Shown piece by piece: positions 1 to 10,805 of a DNA stretch of 64,000 bases; position 1 is the first letter of the stretch, and each line of letters begins with the position of its first letter. The translations under genes and the position numbers were made by a program. The notes beneath the pieces were generated by a model, which was not told the origin of the DNA, did no database searches, and saw only the letters and a program-made list of their open reading frames with translations. The stretch is from Bacillus changyiensis (GTDB taxonomy: Bacteria > Bacillota > Bacilli > Bacillales > Bacillaceae): assembly GCF_027706145.1 (NCBI RefSeq), contig NZ_JAQFWW010000001.1:124001-188000 (forward strand), in the 5' to 3' direction.

Positions 1-16
1 AGGAGAAATAAAAAGA

Positions 17-406
17 ATGAAAAGAAGAGCAGCAAGAGAAAAGGCTTTACAATCCCTATTCCAGATTGATGTCAGTCATATAGAACCAAAGGAAGCAATG
101 GAACATGCCTTAGGTAACCAAGAAAGTGATGCATTTTTCGAACAGCTTGTTTATGGAGTTTTAGATCATCAAGAAAAAATTGACGAAATGATTTCACGTC
201 ATCTTATCAATTGGAAACTGGACAGGTTGGCCAATGTAGATCGTGTCATTTTACGGATTGCAGCTTTTGAAATGATGTTCTTAAATGAAATACCAGTCAA
301 TGTCTCGATGAATGAAGCGATTGAACTTGCAAAGCAATTTGGAGATGACAAATCGGCGAAGTTTATAAACGGTATGCTTTCTAACATTAAATCTGACTTA
401 GAATAA
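17..406 (+). CDS. nusB: Transcription antitermination factor NusB
   Basis: A 129-residue protein matching NusB in length and sequence along its whole span, beginning [10 protein letters not shown] and ending in the helical region [13 protein letters not shown]. NusB binds boxA RNA with NusE (S10) and supports processive antitermination on rRNA operons in the cytoplasm. An AGGAGA ribosome binding site lies at the very start of the window, eleven bases before the ATG. folD follows 16 bases after the stop, so the two are likely cotranscribed, as in B. subtilis. Identification is by family resemblance and by the gene order nusB-folD-xseA. Confidence 0.95.
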   Translation: MKRRAAREKALQSLFQIDVSHIEPKEAMEHALGNQESDAFFEQLVYGVLDHQEKIDEMISRHLINWKLDRLANVDRVILRIAAFEMMFLNEIPVNVSMNEAIELAKQFGDDKSAKFINGMLSNIKSDLE

Positions 407-422
407 TTTAGGAGGAGAGCAA

Positions 423-1271
423 ATGACAGCAACCATCATCGATGGAAAAGAAACAGCAAAACAAAAACGTGGGCAGTTGGCCAAGGAAGTTGAAGAACTA
501 AAAAAACAAGGAGTAACTCCGGGATTAGCCGTTATTTTAATTGGTGATAATCCTGCTTCTCTTTCATATGTCCGTGGGAAGAAGAAGGTAGCTGAGGATA
601 TGGGAATGCGTTTTCAGTTAGACCATTTTGACGAACATTTCACCGAAGAAGAGCTTCTAGCAGTGATTGACCAATACAACCAGAATGACGACTTTCACGG
701 GATTCTTGTCCAGCTGCCTCTCCCAGATCATATTTCTGAACAAGCGGTGATTGAAAGAATCTCACCTGATAAAGATGTTGACGGTTTTCATCCACTAAAT
801 ATCGGGAAAATGTTGCTTGGTGAAGAGACATTCCTACCTTGCACACCTGCAGGTATTATTGAATTGTTACATGAAACTAATATTGGTTTATCAGGAAAAG
901 AAGTTGTTGTCGTTGGTAGAAGTCATATTGTTGGTAAACCAGTTGGTATGCTACTTCTGAATGAAAATGCGACCGTTACATATTGTCACTCAAGAACAGC
1001 TGATCTCACAGCTCATACGAAAAAAGCTGATATTCTCATTGTTGCAGTTGGTAAAGCGCATTTTATTCAAGCCGATCAAATAAAAGAAGGGGCAGTTGTG
1101 ATCGATGTCGGTGTCAACCGGCTTGAAAACGGTAAGCTTGTTGGAGATGTGGCGTTTGAAGAGGTGAAAGAAAAAGCTTCTTATATTACACCAGTCCCAG
1201 GTGGGGTCGGTCCGATGACGATTACGATGCTCGCCCATAATACGGTTAAATCTGCAAAACGATTGATTTAA
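423..1271 (+). CDS. folD: Bifunctional methylenetetrahydrofolate dehydrogenase/cyclohydrolase FolD
   Basis: A 282-residue protein of typical FolD length. It interconverts 5,10-methylene-, methenyl- and 10-formyl-tetrahydrofolate using NADP, feeding purine and formyl-methionine synthesis. Visible signatures are [14 protein letters not shown] (Tyr and catalytic Lys of the active site, about residue 50), the nucleotide-binding GRSHIVGKP near residue 165 and the C-terminal [11 protein letters not shown] strong GGAGGAG ribosome binding site sits about five bases before the ATG. The downstream gap to xseA holds a perfect inverted repeat instead of an obvious terminator. Confidence 0.96.
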   Translation: MTATIIDGKETAKQKRGQLAKEVEELKKQGVTPGLAVILIGDNPASLSYVRGKKKVAEDMGMRFQLDHFDEHFTEEELLAVIDQYNQNDDFHGILVQLPLPDHISEQAVIERISPDKDVDGFHPLNIGKMLLGEETFLPCTPAGIIELLHETNIGLSGKEVVVVGRSHIVGKPVGMLLLNENATVTYCHSRTADLTAHTKKADILIVAVGKAHFIQADQIKEGAVVIDVGVNRLENGKLVGDVAFEEVKEKASYITPVPGGVGPMTITMLAHNTVKSAKRLI

Positions 1272-1280
1272 CGACTAAGA

Positions 1281-1313
1281 CGTTCATTCGTGAGTAACTG
1301 ACGAATGAACGTT
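1281..1313. repeat. 12-bp perfect inverted repeat between folD and xseA
   Basis: ACGTTCATTCGT (1281-1292) is repeated as its exact reverse complement at 1302-1313 around a 9-base loop. It is not followed by a T-run, so it is a poor intrinsic terminator. It could be a processing stem, a protein-binding dyad or a weak attenuator inside the nusB-ispA operon. Confidence 0.7.
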
Positions 1314-1344
1314 CAGTCTGTTTGGCGAGAAAGGAGACTGTACC

Positions 1345-2694
1345 ATGAGCGAAGTTTCATTTGTCACGGTGACAGCTTTGACAAAGTATATTAAACGAAA
1401 ATTTGATGTAGACCCCCATCTTGATGACATTTGGATTAAAGGAGAACTATCAAATGTTAAAATACATAGCAGGGGGCATATTTATTTTACACTAAAAGAT
1501 GACAACGCTCGCATTCAGGCGATTATGTTTGCTAGACAGAATCAAAATCTTGGCTTCACACCGGAAGATGGAATGAAGGTTTTGGTTAGAGGTGGGATTT
1601 CGGTATATGAACCGAGTGGTCATTATCAACTCTATGCAAAAGAAATGCAACCTGATGGAATTGGTGCGTTGTATTTGGCATATGAGGAACTAAAGAGAAA
1701 GCTTTCAAAAGAAGGATTATTTGATGAACAATATAAAAAACCCATTCCTGCTTTTCCATCTATCATTGGTGTAGTGACTTCACCTACAGGAGCGGCTGTA
1801 CGGGATGTCATTACTACCATTAACAGAAGATACCCTCTCGTAAAAGTCATTGTCCTCTCAACCCTTGTCCAAGGAGACAACGCAAGTCGGTCGATCGTCA
1901 AAAGTATTGAGGAGGCCAATCGCAACCAGTTGTGTGATCTATTAATTATCGGACGTGGCGGAGGATCGATTGAAGAACTGTGGGCATTTAATGAAGAGAT
2001 TGTTGCCAGAGCTATCTTTTCTTCTGATATTCCGATTATTTCTGCTGTCGGTCATGAGACAGACTTTACAATCAGTGATCTAACTGCTGATTTACGAGCG
2101 GCTACTCCGACAGGAGCCGCTGAACTGGCAGTACCCAATATCCTTGACCTGATGGAGCGATTAAAAGCATTTGAAGCCAGAATGACGAATATAATGCAAC
2201 AAATTTTTAAAAAACAACAGGAGCGTCTCAACACCCTCCAAAGCTCTTACGCTTTTCGGTATCCAAAAAGGCTTTATGCTCAAAAAGAACAAGAATTTGA
2301 TATTGCATTTGGTCATTTTCAAAGACAGTTAGCATTGACTTTAGACCGAAAAAATCAGAAACTGAATGAACAAACATATAAACTTGAGATGCTTCATCCC
2401 CAAGAACAGCTAAGACAGGCGCGAAAACGCCATTATGAGCAAACAAACCGGCTGAAACGAAATATGAATGTCGAGCTTAAGCAAATTCATTCACAGTTTC
2501 AAACGATTCTTGGGAAGTTAAATGCATTAAGCCCGCTTGAAGTCATGAATAGAGGGTATAGTTTGACATATAAAGAGAACGAACTGATTAAAAGTATTGA
2601 ACAGGTTCAAGAAAATGATGATATCTTGGTTAAATTAAAGGATGGCACATTAACCTGTAGTGTGCGACAAAAGAGAGGCGAGAACAATGGCTGA
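1345..2694 (+). CDS. xseA: Exodeoxyribonuclease VII large subunit XseA
   Basis: A 449-residue protein with the XseA layout: an N-terminal OB fold (about 1-100, including [12 protein letters not shown]), the catalytic central domain with [13 protein letters not shown] and the [15 protein letters not shown] motif (about residues 140-220), then a long helical region to the C terminus. With XseB it forms exonuclease VII, which degrades single-stranded DNA from either end. The ATG follows an AAGGAGA ribosome binding site. The 3' end overlaps xseB by 8 bases, indicating translational coupling of the two subunits. Confidence 0.96.
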   Translation: MSEVSFVTVTALTKYIKRKFDVDPHLDDIWIKGELSNVKIHSRGHIYFTLKDDNARIQAIMFARQNQNLGFTPEDGMKVLVRGGISVYEPSGHYQLYAKEMQPDGIGALYLAYEELKRKLSKEGLFDEQYKKPIPAFPSIIGVVTSPTGAAVRDVITTINRRYPLVKVIVLSTLVQGDNASRSIVKSIEEANRNQLCDLLIIGRGGGSIEELWAFNEEIVARAIFSSDIPIISAVGHETDFTISDLTADLRAATPTGAAELAVPNILDLMERLKAFEARMTNIMQQIFKKQQERLNTLQSSYAFRYPKRLYAQKEQEFDIAFGHFQRQLALTLDRKNQKLNEQTYKLEMLHPQEQLRQARKRHYEQTNRLKRNMNVELKQIHSQFQTILGKLNALSPLEVMNRGYSLTYKENELIKSIEQVQENDDILVKLKDGTLTCSVRQKRGENNG

Positions 2695-2944
2695 ACAAAA
2701 TAAAGATCAAAACGAAATGACATTTGAAGTGGCGATGAAAGGTCTTGAAGAGATTGTATCAAAACTTGAAGAAGGGGATGTGCCTTTGGAAAAAGCCATC
2801 GATTATTTCCAGAAAGGCATGGTTTTATCAAAAATGTGCCATGAAAAACTTCAAAATGTAGAGAAACAAATGGACTACATTTTGCGAGAAAATGGTGAGT
2901 TAGCTCCTTTTAGTGTTCGGGAGGAGGACAAAGGTGAACAGTAA
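2687..2944 (+). CDS. xseB: Exodeoxyribonuclease VII small subunit XseB
   Basis: An 85-residue acidic helical protein with the XseB pattern [20 protein letters not shown] followed by [13 protein letters not shown]. It is the small, non-catalytic subunit that assembles on the XseA helices. The open frame extends further upstream, but the ATG at 2687 is preferred: it follows GAGGCGAG and gives the standard N terminus beginning MAEQNK. It overlaps the end of xseA by 8 bases and its own end overlaps the start of ispA. Confidence 0.94.
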   Translation: MAEQNKDQNEMTFEVAMKGLEEIVSKLEEGDVPLEKAIDYFQKGMVLSKMCHEKLQNVEKQMDYILRENGELAPFSVREEDKGEQ

Positions 2945-3824
2945 GCTAGCCGAATTTTTAAAAACGAGAAAAGCCGTCATTGAACAGCGCCTTTTCTCAT
3001 ATATTCAAGAGTTGCAAGCACCTTCAAGCCTTAAACAATCTATGCTTTACTCATTGCAAGCGGGAGGAAAAAGGCTGAGACCGATTTTAGTGCTTGCGCT
3101 TCTGCATGCTTATCGCAAAAAAGAAGCAGATGGTATTCCGGTCGGATGTGCTGTTGAGATGATCCACACCTATTCTTTGATCCATGATGATCTTCCTTGT
3201 ATGGATGATGATGATCTAAGAAGAGGTAAACCGACAAATCATAAAATCTTTGGTGAAGCAACAGCTGTACTTGCAGGGGATGCGCTCTTGACGGAAAGCT
3301 TTAAGATGATCACGACATCCGTTTCGACTGAAGTATCAGCTGAAAAACGTCTCAAACTAGTCAATGAACTGATTTCTGCAGCAGGTGCAGAAGGTATGGT
3401 AGGTGGACAAATTTTAGATATGGAAGCTGAATCAAGACAGATTTCATTAGAAGAATTGCAATCTGTTCATGAAGGGAAAACAGCCAAGTTGCTTAGCTTT
3501 AGTGTGATAGCAGGAGCTATATTGGCAGATGCGCCTTCAAAAGAAATAGAAAAACTTAGAGAATTCAGCTACCATATTGGGGTCGCTTTCCAAATCAGAG
3601 ATGATATTTTAGATCTTGAAGGCTCAGAAGCGAAAATTGGTAAGCGGACTGGTTCTGATATGACAAATGGAAAATCAACCTATCCGTCTCTTCTGTCTTT
3701 GGATGGGGCTAAACAAAAGCTCATTGAACATATTCAAAAAGCCAAACAAATCATTTCACAACTTTCTTTAGAAAAAGAACTGCTTTGTGAGTTTTGTGAT
3801 ATGATTGCAGATAGAGACCATTAA
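2934..3824 (+). CDS. ispA: Farnesyl diphosphate synthase (geranyltranstransferase)
   Basis: A 296-residue all-helical prenyltransferase that condenses isopentenyl diphosphate with DMAPP and GPP to make farnesyl diphosphate for quinones, cell-wall carrier lipid and hopanoids. The first aspartate-rich motif is in [16 protein letters not shown] (about residue 85) and the second in [12 protein letters not shown] (about residue 225); GGKRLRP lies upstream. GTG at 2934 is chosen over a longer upstream start because GGGAGGAGG lies 7 bases before it and the length then equals the B. subtilis enzyme as I recall it. It overlaps xseB by 11 bases. Confidence 0.95.
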   Translation: MNSKLAEFLKTRKAVIEQRLFSYIQELQAPSSLKQSMLYSLQAGGKRLRPILVLALLHAYRKKEADGIPVGCAVEMIHTYSLIHDDLPCMDDDDLRRGKPTNHKIFGEATAVLAGDALLTESFKMITTSVSTEVSAEKRLKLVNELISAAGAEGMVGGQILDMEAESRQISLEELQSVHEGKTAKLLSFSVIAGAILADAPSKEIEKLREFSYHIGVAFQIRDDILDLEGSEAKIGKRTGSDMTNGKSTYPSLLSLDGAKQKLIEHIQKAKQIISQLSLEKELLCEFCDMIADRDH

Positions 3825-3893
3825 ACGCGCGCTTCGCATTTGAATAAAAAGCTGATTATGATAAAATATAGACAGTTAAATCTTGAATCAACG

Positions 3894-3928
3894 CGCCGTT
3901 ATCACGAAGTGTTAGCGGCGGTTTTTTC
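3894..3928 (+). terminator. Intrinsic terminator between ispA and dxs
   Basis: A stem of about 12 pairs (CGCCGTTATCAC with GTGTTAGCGGCG, one mismatch and one G-U) closed by a GAA loop and followed by GTTTTTTC. A TTGAAT-N16-TAAAAT promoter-like pair lies just upstream (about 3839-3866), so the hairpin may either end the ispA transcript or attenuate a short dxs leader. Confidence 0.8.
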
Positions 3929-4015
3929 AGATTTTATATTTGAGCTCATTCATCTAAAAACAACTTAAGCAAGGCGCATACTTGCAGAAATTATGCTGAA
4001 AGTGAGTTGATCCGA

Positions 4016-5917
4016 TTGGATCTATTATCTATAAAAGACCCAACCTTTTTAAAAAATCTTTCAAATCAAGAACTGAGAAGCTTGAGTGATGAGATTCGCC
4101 ATTTTCTAGTTGAAACGCTTTCAAAATCAGGAGGGCATATTGGTCCTAACCTCGGTGTGGTTGAGCTTACAATTGCACTGCATAAAGAATTTAATAGTCC
4201 GAAGGATAAACTTTTGTGGGATGTCGGTCATCAATCATATGTACACAAGCTCTTGACAGGACGTGGCAAAGATTTTGCGACACTCCGTCAGCATAAGGGG
4301 TTGTGTGGCTTTCCTAAGCGGAATGAAAGCGAACACGATATTTGGGAAACGGGGCATAGCTCGACTTCACTTTCCGGAGCAATGGGAATGGCAGTTGCAA
4401 GAGATTTAAAAGGGACAAACGAGTATATTATTCCAATCATTGGTGATGGTGCGCTTACTGGCGGTATGGCGCTAGAAGCATTAAATCACATCGGCCATGA
4501 ACAAAAAGATATGATCGTCATTTTAAATGACAATGAAATGAGTATTGCTCCAAATGTTGGTGCGATTCATACCATGCTTGGAAGATTGCGTACAGCCGGA
4601 AAATACCAATGGGTGAAAGACGAACTCGAATATCTTTTTAAACGAATTCCAGCTGTAGGTGGTAAACTTGCAGCCACAGCAGAACGTATTAAAGACAGTT
4701 TGAAATATCTTTTAGTATCAGGTATGTTCTTTGAAGAACTCGGCTTCACATATTTAGGGCCTGTAGACGGTCATTCCTATGAAGAGTTGTTTGAAAATAT
4801 GCAGTACGCCAAAAAAACGAAAGGCCCTGTTCTTCTTCATGTCATTACGAAAAAAGGAAAGGGCTATAAGCCTGCGGAATCCGATAAAATTGGAACATGG
4901 CATGGCACAGGTCCTTATAAGATCGATACAGGAGATTTCGTGAAACCAACGGCAGCTGCTCCTTCTTGGAGTGCACTTGTGAGTGAAACCGTTCGTCGAC
5001 TGGCTCGTGAAGATAAACGCATCGTGGCGATTACCCCAGCCATGCCTGTCGGTTCAAAACTTGAAGGGTTTGCGAGAGAATTTCCGGATCGAATGATTGA
5101 TGTCGGGATTGCAGAACAGCATGCTGCGACGATGGCGGCTGGTCTTGCAACACAAAATATGAAACCGTTTCTCGCCATTTATTCAACATTTTTGCAACGG
5201 GCATACGATCAAGTTGTTCATGATATTTGCCGGCAAAATTTAAACGTTTTTATCGGGATTGATCGAGCCGGTCTTGTCGGAGCTGATGGTGAAACACACC
5301 AAGGTGTATTTGATATTGCTTTTTTGCGCCATATCCCGAATTTGGTATTCATGATGCCTAAAGATGAAAATGAAGGTCAACACATGGTCAATACGGCAAT
5401 ACAATATGACGATGGTCCAATCGCCATGCGGTTTCCGCGTGGAAACGGACTAGGTGTTAGGTTGGATAAAGATTTAAAAACCATTCCAATTGGAACATGG
5501 GAGGTTTTGAAATCTGGTACAGATGCAGTCATCTTGACGTTTGGCACAACCATTCCAATGGCGCTTAGTGCGGCTGAAGAACTTCAAAAAGAAGGACGCT
5601 CTGTCAGGGTAGTAAATGCGCGTTTTATCAAGCCATTTGATGAAAAGATGTTGCAAAGTATCCTAAACGAAGGTCTGCCGATTTTAACGATTGAAGAGGC
5701 TGTACTACAAGGGGGCTTTGGCAGCGCAATCCTTGAGTTTGCTCATGATCATCAGTCCTATAGCCCAATGATTGACCGGATGGGAATCCCTGATCGATTT
5801 ATTGAACACGGCAGTGTTACATGTCTTCTTGAAGAAATCGGTCTAACAAAAGAGAATGTAATCAAACGCATAAGAATGTTAACACCAGTAAAGACTCATA
5901 AAGGAATTGGATCATGA
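4016..5917 (+). CDS. dxs: 1-deoxy-D-xylulose-5-phosphate synthase
   Basis: Thiamine-diphosphate enzyme that condenses pyruvate and glyceraldehyde 3-phosphate, the first step of the MEP isoprenoid pathway. Motifs include [25 protein letters not shown], the ThDP/Mg motif [15 protein letters not shown] (about residue 150), the transketolase glutamate in [13 protein letters not shown] (about residue 370) and GADGETHQG. The first possible start is TTG at 4007, but TTG at 4016 is preferred. It gives MDLLSIKDP and 633 residues, the usual length, with AAAGTGAG about 9 bases upstream. The rare TTG start and weak site suggest modest translation. The stop overlaps the start of yqxC by 4 bases. Confidence 0.95.
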   Translation: MDLLSIKDPTFLKNLSNQELRSLSDEIRHFLVETLSKSGGHIGPNLGVVELTIALHKEFNSPKDKLLWDVGHQSYVHKLLTGRGKDFATLRQHKGLCGFPKRNESEHDIWETGHSSTSLSGAMGMAVARDLKGTNEYIIPIIGDGALTGGMALEALNHIGHEQKDMIVILNDNEMSIAPNVGAIHTMLGRLRTAGKYQWVKDELEYLFKRIPAVGGKLAATAERIKDSLKYLLVSGMFFEELGFTYLGPVDGHSYEELFENMQYAKKTKGPVLLHVITKKGKGYKPAESDKIGTWHGTGPYKIDTGDFVKPTAAAPSWSALVSETVRRLAREDKRIVAITPAMPVGSKLEGFAREFPDRMIDVGIAEQHAATMAAGLATQNMKPFLAIYSTFLQRAYDQVVHDICRQNLNVFIGIDRAGLVGADGETHQGVFDIAFLRHIPNLVFMMPKDENEGQHMVNTAIQYDDGPIAMRFPRGNGLGVRLDKDLKTIPIGTWEVLKSGTDAVILTFGTTIPMALSAAEELQKEGRSVRVVNARFIKPFDEKMLQSILNEGLPILTIEEAVLQGGFGSAILEFAHDHQSYSPMIDRMGIPDRFIEHGSVTCLLEEIGLTKENVIKRIRMLTPVKTHKGIGS

Positions 5918-6759
5918 CAGTGAAAAAAGAACGGCTCGATGTATTACTAGTAGAAAGAGGATTAATTGAGACAAGAGAAAAAGCAAAAAGAGCCATTATG
6001 GCTGGCATTGTTTATACAAATGAAAACCGGTTAGACAAGCCAGGAGAGAAGGTCGACCGCTCCATCCCGCTAACCATTAAAGGAAACCAATTAAAATATG
6101 TCAGTAGGGGCGGATTAAAACTTGAAAAAGCATTAAAGGAGTTTCAACTTTCACTTCAAGGAAAATTGATGATTGATATTGGTTCCTCAACCGGTGGTTT
6201 TACAGACTGTGCTCTGCAAAATGGGGCTGTCCGCTCTTATGCGGTTGATGTAGGCTATAATCAGCTTGCCTGGAAGTTGCGCCAAGATGAACGCGTTATC
6301 GTCATGGAGCGCACTAATTTTCGCTATTGCACCCCCGCTGATTTCACAGAGGGAATGCCAGAGTTTGCAACGATTGATGTATCATTTATTTCCTTAAAAA
6401 TGATTTTGCCTGTGCTGAAAAAGCTCCTAGTACCAGAAAGTGATTGCGTTGCACTCGTAAAACCTCAATTTGAAGCTGGACGTGAGTCGGTCGGAAAAAA
6501 AGGAATTGTTCGCGATCCTATCGTTCATCGTCATGTTTTGAACGATATTAACCAATTTGCCGCAAATCAAGGATATCATTGTCAAGATGCATCGTTTTCT
6601 CCGATTACAGGTGGTGATGGAAATATCGAATTTCTGCTTCATTTAAGATGGAGTGGAGAAGACCAGCCTGGCACACCGATAAGAGAGGATAAGATCAATC
6701 AAATTGTTGAAGAAGCCCATAGGACATTAAAAGCAAAGAAATCGGATGAAAAGGAATGA
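5914..6759 (+). CDS. yqxC: TlyA/YqxC family rRNA methyltransferase-like protein
   Basis: A 281-residue protein with an N-terminal S4 RNA-binding domain (about 5-65, [19 protein letters not shown]) and an FtsJ-type Rossmann methyltransferase domain whose SAM-binding loop is [18 protein letters not shown] (about residue 88). Relatives named TlyA act as 2'-O-ribose rRNA methylases and some have been called hemolysins. The specific target here is not shown by the sequence. ATGA overlap with dxs indicates coupled translation. A terminator begins inside its last codons. Confidence 0.92.
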   Translation: MTVKKERLDVLLVERGLIETREKAKRAIMAGIVYTNENRLDKPGEKVDRSIPLTIKGNQLKYVSRGGLKLEKALKEFQLSLQGKLMIDIGSSTGGFTDCALQNGAVRSYAVDVGYNQLAWKLRQDERVIVMERTNFRYCTPADFTEGMPEFATIDVSFISLKMILPVLKKLLVPESDCVALVKPQFEAGRESVGKKGIVRDPIVHRHVLNDINQFAANQGYHCQDASFSPITGGDGNIEFLLHLRWSGEDQPGTPIREDKINQIVEEAHRTLKAKKSDEKE

Positions 6760-6784
6760 TAGCCGGCTATTATTCCTTTTTTAC
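6749..6784 (+). terminator. Intrinsic terminator after yqxC
   Basis: A long dyad (AAAAGGAAT, ATAGCC, GGCTAT, ATTCCTTTT) runs directly into TTTT and overlaps the yqxC stop codon. It separates the isoprenoid operon from ahrC. Confidence 0.85.
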
Positions 6785-6865
6785 TATATGCGTGTACTTT
6801 TTTGTCAAAATCATATAACATAATTGTATAAACATACACGAAATCTGTATAGACAGAGGTGCAAA

Positions 6866-7315
6866 ATGAACAAAGGACAAAGGCATATAAAAATTAGGGA
6901 AATCATAACTGCTTATGAAATCGAGACCCAGGACGAACTTGTCGATATTTTAAAAAAAGCCGGCTATAATGTAACGCAAGCTACAGTTTCCCGTGATATT
7001 AAGGAGCTTCATTTAGTAAAAGTTCCGACAAACAGTGGCTCATACAAATATAGTCTTCCTGCAGATCAGCGATTTAACCCGCTCTCCAAACTGAAAAGAG
7101 CATTAATGGATGCATTTGTAAAAATTGATTCAGCCAGCCATATGATCATCTTAAAAACAATGCCAGGAAATGCTATGGCAATCGGAGCGTTGATGGACAA
7201 TTTAGATTGGAAAGAGATCATAGGTACCATCTGTGGCGATGATACCATTTTAATTATTTGCCAGAAGCAAGAAGATACAGCGTTAGTGCAAAAGAAAATT
7301 TTGGATCTCTTATAA
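6866..7315 (+). CDS. ahrC: Arginine repressor/activator AhrC (ArgR)
   Basis: A 149-residue protein with the winged-helix DNA-binding domain (about 1-70, including [18 protein letters not shown]) and the C-terminal arginine-binding hexamerisation domain with [15 protein letters not shown] and [13 protein letters not shown]. Arginine-bound hexamers repress biosynthesis and activate catabolism at ARG boxes. The start MNKGQRH at 6866 follows AGAGGTG and gives the family length; a longer upstream reading frame lacks support. TTGTCA with a 17-base spacer to TGTATA around 6802-6830 may be its promoter, and TGTATAAACATACA there is dyad-like. An ARG-like box before artP at 30458 is a probable target. 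Confidence 0.95.
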   Translation: MNKGQRHIKIREIITAYEIETQDELVDILKKAGYNVTQATVSRDIKELHLVKVPTNSGSYKYSLPADQRFNPLSKLKRALMDAFVKIDSASHMIILKTMPGNAMAIGALMDNLDWKEIIGTICGDDTILIICQKQEDTALVQKKILDLL

Positions 7316-7342
7316 TGTTTAGAAAAAGAGGTGTTTTATTGC

Positions 7343-9079
7343 TTGTTAGCTGAATTATCGATAAAGAACTTTGCCATTATTGAAAAACTCGCCGTTTCTT
7401 TTGAAAAAGGACTGACTGTATTAACAGGAGAAACCGGTGCTGGAAAATCAATTATCATTGATGCGATCTCTTTGCTTATTGGAGGAAGGGGATCTTCTGA
7501 ATATGTCAGATATGGTGAAAAAAGAGCTGAATTAGAGGGGCTTTTTTTGCTTGATGGTGATCATCCCGTCTTGGAGCTATGTTCAGAACAAGGAATCGAA
7601 GCTTCAGATGATATGATCATTTTGAGAAGAGATATCAATGCAAATGGCAAAAGCATTTGCCGTGTTAATGGAAAACTTGTCACAATCGCTACATTAAGAG
7701 AAATTGGAAGGCTTTTATTGGATATTCACGGTCAGCATGATCATCAGCTTTTAATGACAGAAGACCATCATCTTGAGCTCTTAGACCGGTATGCTGGTGA
7801 AGAAGTTGATAAAGCCTTGAATGCCTATCAAGAAGTATATGATCGTTATTTGAACGTGTTAAAGAAGGTTCATCAGCTCTCTGAAAGTGAACAAGACATG
7901 GCTCATCGTCTTGATTTGATTCAATTCCAGCTTGGTGAAATTGAATCAGCAAACCTAGAGCCAAAAGAGGACGAGCGTTTAGAGGAAGAACGACAACAAA
8001 TTTCGAATTTTGAAAACATTTTTGAAGCCTTGCAAAATGCTTATCATGCACTTCGTAATGAGCAGGCAGGACTGGATTGGGTAGGTATGGCGGCAAGTGA
8101 ATTGGAAAGCGTTTCCGATATTCATGAAGAACTAAAAAAGATATCTGAGTCTGTCACCAATGCGTACTATATGTTAGAGGACTCTACCTTTCAAATTCGA
8201 AACAAGCTAGATGAATTGGAGTATGATCCCGAGCGGCTTAACATGATTGAAATGCGTTTGGATGAAATCAAGCATCTGAAGCGTAAGTACGGTGCCACTG
8301 TCGAAGACATTTTCACTTATTCCTCTAAAATAGAGGAAGAAATTGAACGGATTCAAAATCGGGATAGCCATTTGGAAAAGTTGAAGATCGAGTTGGATTC
8401 GGTGGTAAAAGATCTTTGTATAGAGGCAAAAAATGTCTCGAAAATCCGTAAATCTTGGGCTGAAAAACTTTCTTATCATGTTCAACAAGAATTAAAAGAA
8501 CTTTATATGGAAAAGACGAAATTTGATACTAGCTTTCACATAAAAACAACGGACTCTCGAGAACGAGAAAGTGTACCCGTTATCAACGGTACACCTGTTC
8601 AGCTCACAAAAAAAGGGATAGATGTTGTTCGTTTTCTCATTTCAACAAATCCTGGGGAACCGCTTAAATCTTTGGCAAAAGTAGCTTCAGGTGGCGAATT
8701 GTCAAGAATTATGTTAGCAATCAAAAGTATTTTCTCCACACAACAAGATGTTACATCAATCATTTTTGATGAAGTTGACACAGGAGTCAGCGGAAGAGTT
8801 GCACAAGCCATTGCGGAAAAGATTCACCGCGTCTCAACAGGTTCTCAAGTTTTATGTATTACCCATCTGCCACAAGTAGCTGCAATGGCTGATACCCATC
8901 TTTTGATAACAAAGCAATCTAAAAGTGGCAGAACGATGACAAGTATTACTTCTTTGTCAAAACAGGAAAAAATTTCAGAAATCGGTCGGATGATTGCCGG
9001 TGTAGAAGTCACAGACTTGACAAAACGCCATGCAAAAGAACTTTTAAATCAGGCCAATCTTGTTAAAAATAGTGGGTGA
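7343..9079 (+). CDS. recN: DNA repair ATPase RecN
   Basis: A 578-residue SMC-like ATPase that collects at double-strand breaks early in recombinational repair. Walker A is GETGAGKS near residue 35, the middle is a long coiled coil (about 150-370), and the C terminus carries the signature KVASGGELSR, the Walker B SIIFDEVDTG and CITHLPQVAAMAD. The open frame reaches GTG 7331, but TTG 7343 (MLAELSIKNF) is preferred because AGAGGTG is then spaced about 10 bases away and the N terminus matches the family. Confidence 0.95.
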   Translation: MLAELSIKNFAIIEKLAVSFEKGLTVLTGETGAGKSIIIDAISLLIGGRGSSEYVRYGEKRAELEGLFLLDGDHPVLELCSEQGIEASDDMIILRRDINANGKSICRVNGKLVTIATLREIGRLLLDIHGQHDHQLLMTEDHHLELLDRYAGEEVDKALNAYQEVYDRYLNVLKKVHQLSESEQDMAHRLDLIQFQLGEIESANLEPKEDERLEEERQQISNFENIFEALQNAYHALRNEQAGLDWVGMAASELESVSDIHEELKKISESVTNAYYMLEDSTFQIRNKLDELEYDPERLNMIEMRLDEIKHLKRKYGATVEDIFTYSSKIEEEIERIQNRDSHLEKLKIELDSVVKDLCIEAKNVSKIRKSWAEKLSYHVQQELKELYMEKTKFDTSFHIKTTDSRERESVPVINGTPVQLTKKGIDVVRFLISTNPGEPLKSLAKVASGGELSRIMLAIKSIFSTQQDVTSIIFDEVDTGVSGRVAQAIAEKIHRVSTGSQVLCITHLPQVAAMADTHLLITKQSKSGRTMTSITSLSKQEKISEIGRMIAGVEVTDLTKRHAKELLNQANLVKNSG

Positions 9080-9107
9080 GCTGTTTATTTGAACAGCTCG
9101 CTTTTTA
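9078..9107 (+). terminator. Intrinsic terminator after recN
   Basis: GAGCTGTT and AACAGCTC form an 8-bp stem with a 6-base loop, followed by GCTTTTTA. It overlaps the recN stop codon. Confidence 0.85.
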
Positions 9108-9230
9108 TATTCTTTATCTTTTTATCCAATGTTTTTCTCTCGATCAAAGTTATAAATCACTCTCTGAAAGGCAAAAGTAAAGATGTAGCGAGTCATTATG
9201 GTGTGGGTTAGGTGCGAGGAGAGTGAAAAG

Positions 9231-10520
9231 GTGGATGTTGGAAAAATCAGAAAAGCAGTAGGTTTAATTCTCCTTGTTTCTTTAATAAGTGTGGGGTTTT
9301 ACAAACCTGTTAAAGAATACATTGTAATACCAAAGCATATGAACATTTTTGAAACCGACTCACGGGTCATTGACACCAGTTTATCTGTAAAGACCCAAAA
9401 AGAAAAGAATGCATCATCAGAAGCGTTTACATTAAAAAAGAATCACCATGATATGAAACTAAACGGGAAGAAGACAGGGTCAGGAGAATTGGTTTATGAT
9501 GTTGCAGGATTTCCAGTTAAAAAAACAAAAGTAAACGTTCTCTCTGATTTAAAAGTGATACCAGGTGGGGAGTCAATTGGTGTAAAGTTGCATTCTGTAG
9601 GGGTTTTAGTTGTAGGTTTTCATCAAATTAATACGAAAGACGGAAAAAAATCACCTGGTGAAGAAGCCGGAATTATGACAGGTGATATCATTACAAAAAT
9701 AAACGAGAAGAAAATTGAAAAAATGAATGATATCACCCCGTTTATTCAAAAAGCAGGGAAAACAGGAGAAACGCTTCAGCTTTCCGTCAAAAGAGATCGT
9801 CAAAAAATCGAAACAAAACTGACACCAAAAAAGGACCAAACCGAAAACAAATATCGAATTGGATTGTATATTAGAGACTCTGCTGCAGGAATCGGTACGA
9901 TGACCTTTTTTGAACCCACCTCTAAAAAATATGGGGCACTAGGGCATGTCATTTCAGATATGGATACAAAAAAACCGATTGAAGTGGAGAATGGGGAAAT
10001 TGTAAAATCCACTGTTACCTCAATTGAAAAAGGAACAGGTGGAAACCCGGGCGAGAAATTGGCTCGTTTTGCATCTGAAAGAAAAGTAATTGGTGACATT
10101 AACAGAAACAGTCCATTTGGAATATTTGGAACACTTCATCACCCCATTAAAAACCACATTGAAGATAAAGCTCTTCCAATTGCGTTTTCAAATGAAGTAA
10201 AAGAAGGACCCGCACAGATTTTAACCGTTATCGAAAATGATAAGGTCGAAAAATTTGATATCCAAATTGTCAGCACAACTCCTCAGAAATTTCCGGCTAC
10301 AAAAGGAATGGTGCTGAAAATCACCGATTCCAGGTTGCTAAACAAAACAGGGGGAATTGTTCAAGGAATGAGCGGCAGTCCCATTATTCAAAATGGAAAA
10401 GTCATCGGTGCGGTTACACATGTGTTTGTTAATGACCCAACAAGTGGGTACGGTGTTCATATTGAATGGATGTTATCTGAAGCCGGTATTGATATTTACA
10501 AAAATAATAAAGCAAGCTAA
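9231..10520 (+). CDS. spoIVB: SpoIVB serine peptidase, sporulation signal for sigma-K activation
   Basis: A 429-residue forespore-made protease that crosses into the space between the forespore membranes and triggers SpoIVF-dependent processing of pro-sigma-K in the mother cell. It has an N-terminal membrane/signal segment ([16 protein letters not shown], about 9-24), a PDZ domain (about 115-195, [17 protein letters not shown]) and an S55 peptidase domain with the His in [14 protein letters not shown] and the Ser in [20 protein letters not shown] at 9231 is chosen because AGGAGAG lies 7 bases upstream and the N terminus then fits the family. I could not assign its expected sigma-G promoter with confidence. 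Confidence 0.94.
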   Translation: MDVGKIRKAVGLILLVSLISVGFYKPVKEYIVIPKHMNIFETDSRVIDTSLSVKTQKEKNASSEAFTLKKNHHDMKLNGKKTGSGELVYDVAGFPVKKTKVNVLSDLKVIPGGESIGVKLHSVGVLVVGFHQINTKDGKKSPGEEAGIMTGDIITKINEKKIEKMNDITPFIQKAGKTGETLQLSVKRDRQKIETKLTPKKDQTENKYRIGLYIRDSAAGIGTMTFFEPTSKKYGALGHVISDMDTKKPIEVENGEIVKSTVTSIEKGTGGNPGEKLARFASERKVIGDINRNSPFGIFGTLHHPIKNHIEDKALPIAFSNEVKEGPAQILTVIENDKVEKFDIQIVSTTPQKFPATKGMVLKITDSRLLNKTGGIVQGMSGSPIIQNGKVIGAVTHVFVNDPTSGYGVHIEWMLSEAGIDIYKNNKAS

Positions 10521-10549
10521 ACTGCCAGGATTCTCTGGCAGTTTTCTCC
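10521..10549 (+). terminator. Intrinsic terminator after spoIVB
   Basis: ACTGCCAG (10521-10528) pairs with CTGGCAGT (10535-10542) and is followed by a T-rich run. It starts immediately after the spoIVB stop. Confidence 0.85.
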
Positions 10550-10593
10550 TTTAATTTTTGAACAAACTCATGTAAAATGAAAGTAGAAAAAGA

Positions 10594-10605
10594 TTTTTCG
10601 ACAAA
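10594..10605 (-). promoter_or_regulatory. 0A box (Spo0A~P binding site) upstream of spo0A
   Basis: Read on the minus strand this is TTTGTCGAAAAA, containing the core 0A box TGTCGAA. A weaker one-mismatch copy (GGTCGAA) is at 10639-10645. Together with the site at 10739 they fit the autoregulated spo0A promoter region known in Bacillus. Confidence 0.7.
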
Positions 10606-10721
10606 CTCATGATTTGATGATTGTCAAGCTTCGTAATTGGTCGAAAAAACGAGAAAAACAGTGAAAACAAAAAGAAAACCATGATAAACGACTAATAATT
10701 GAAAAAATCATTTTTAAAAAG

Positions 10722-10747
10722 AGGGAATAAACTGACGTTGTCGAATT
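10722..10747 (+). promoter_or_regulatory. Sigma-H promoter of spo0A with overlapping 0A box
   Basis: AGGGAAT (10722-10728) and GAATT (10743-10747) with a 14-base spacer match the sigma-H -35/-10 pattern. TGTCGAA, a perfect 0A box, occupies 10739-10745 and overlaps the -10. This matches the sporulation-specific Ps promoter arrangement described for B. subtilis spo0A. Confidence 0.7.
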
Positions 10748-10805
10748 AAACATATTAGAAAAAGATTGATGAAATTTATCAACATCACATTGGGGAGGAA
10801 GAAAC

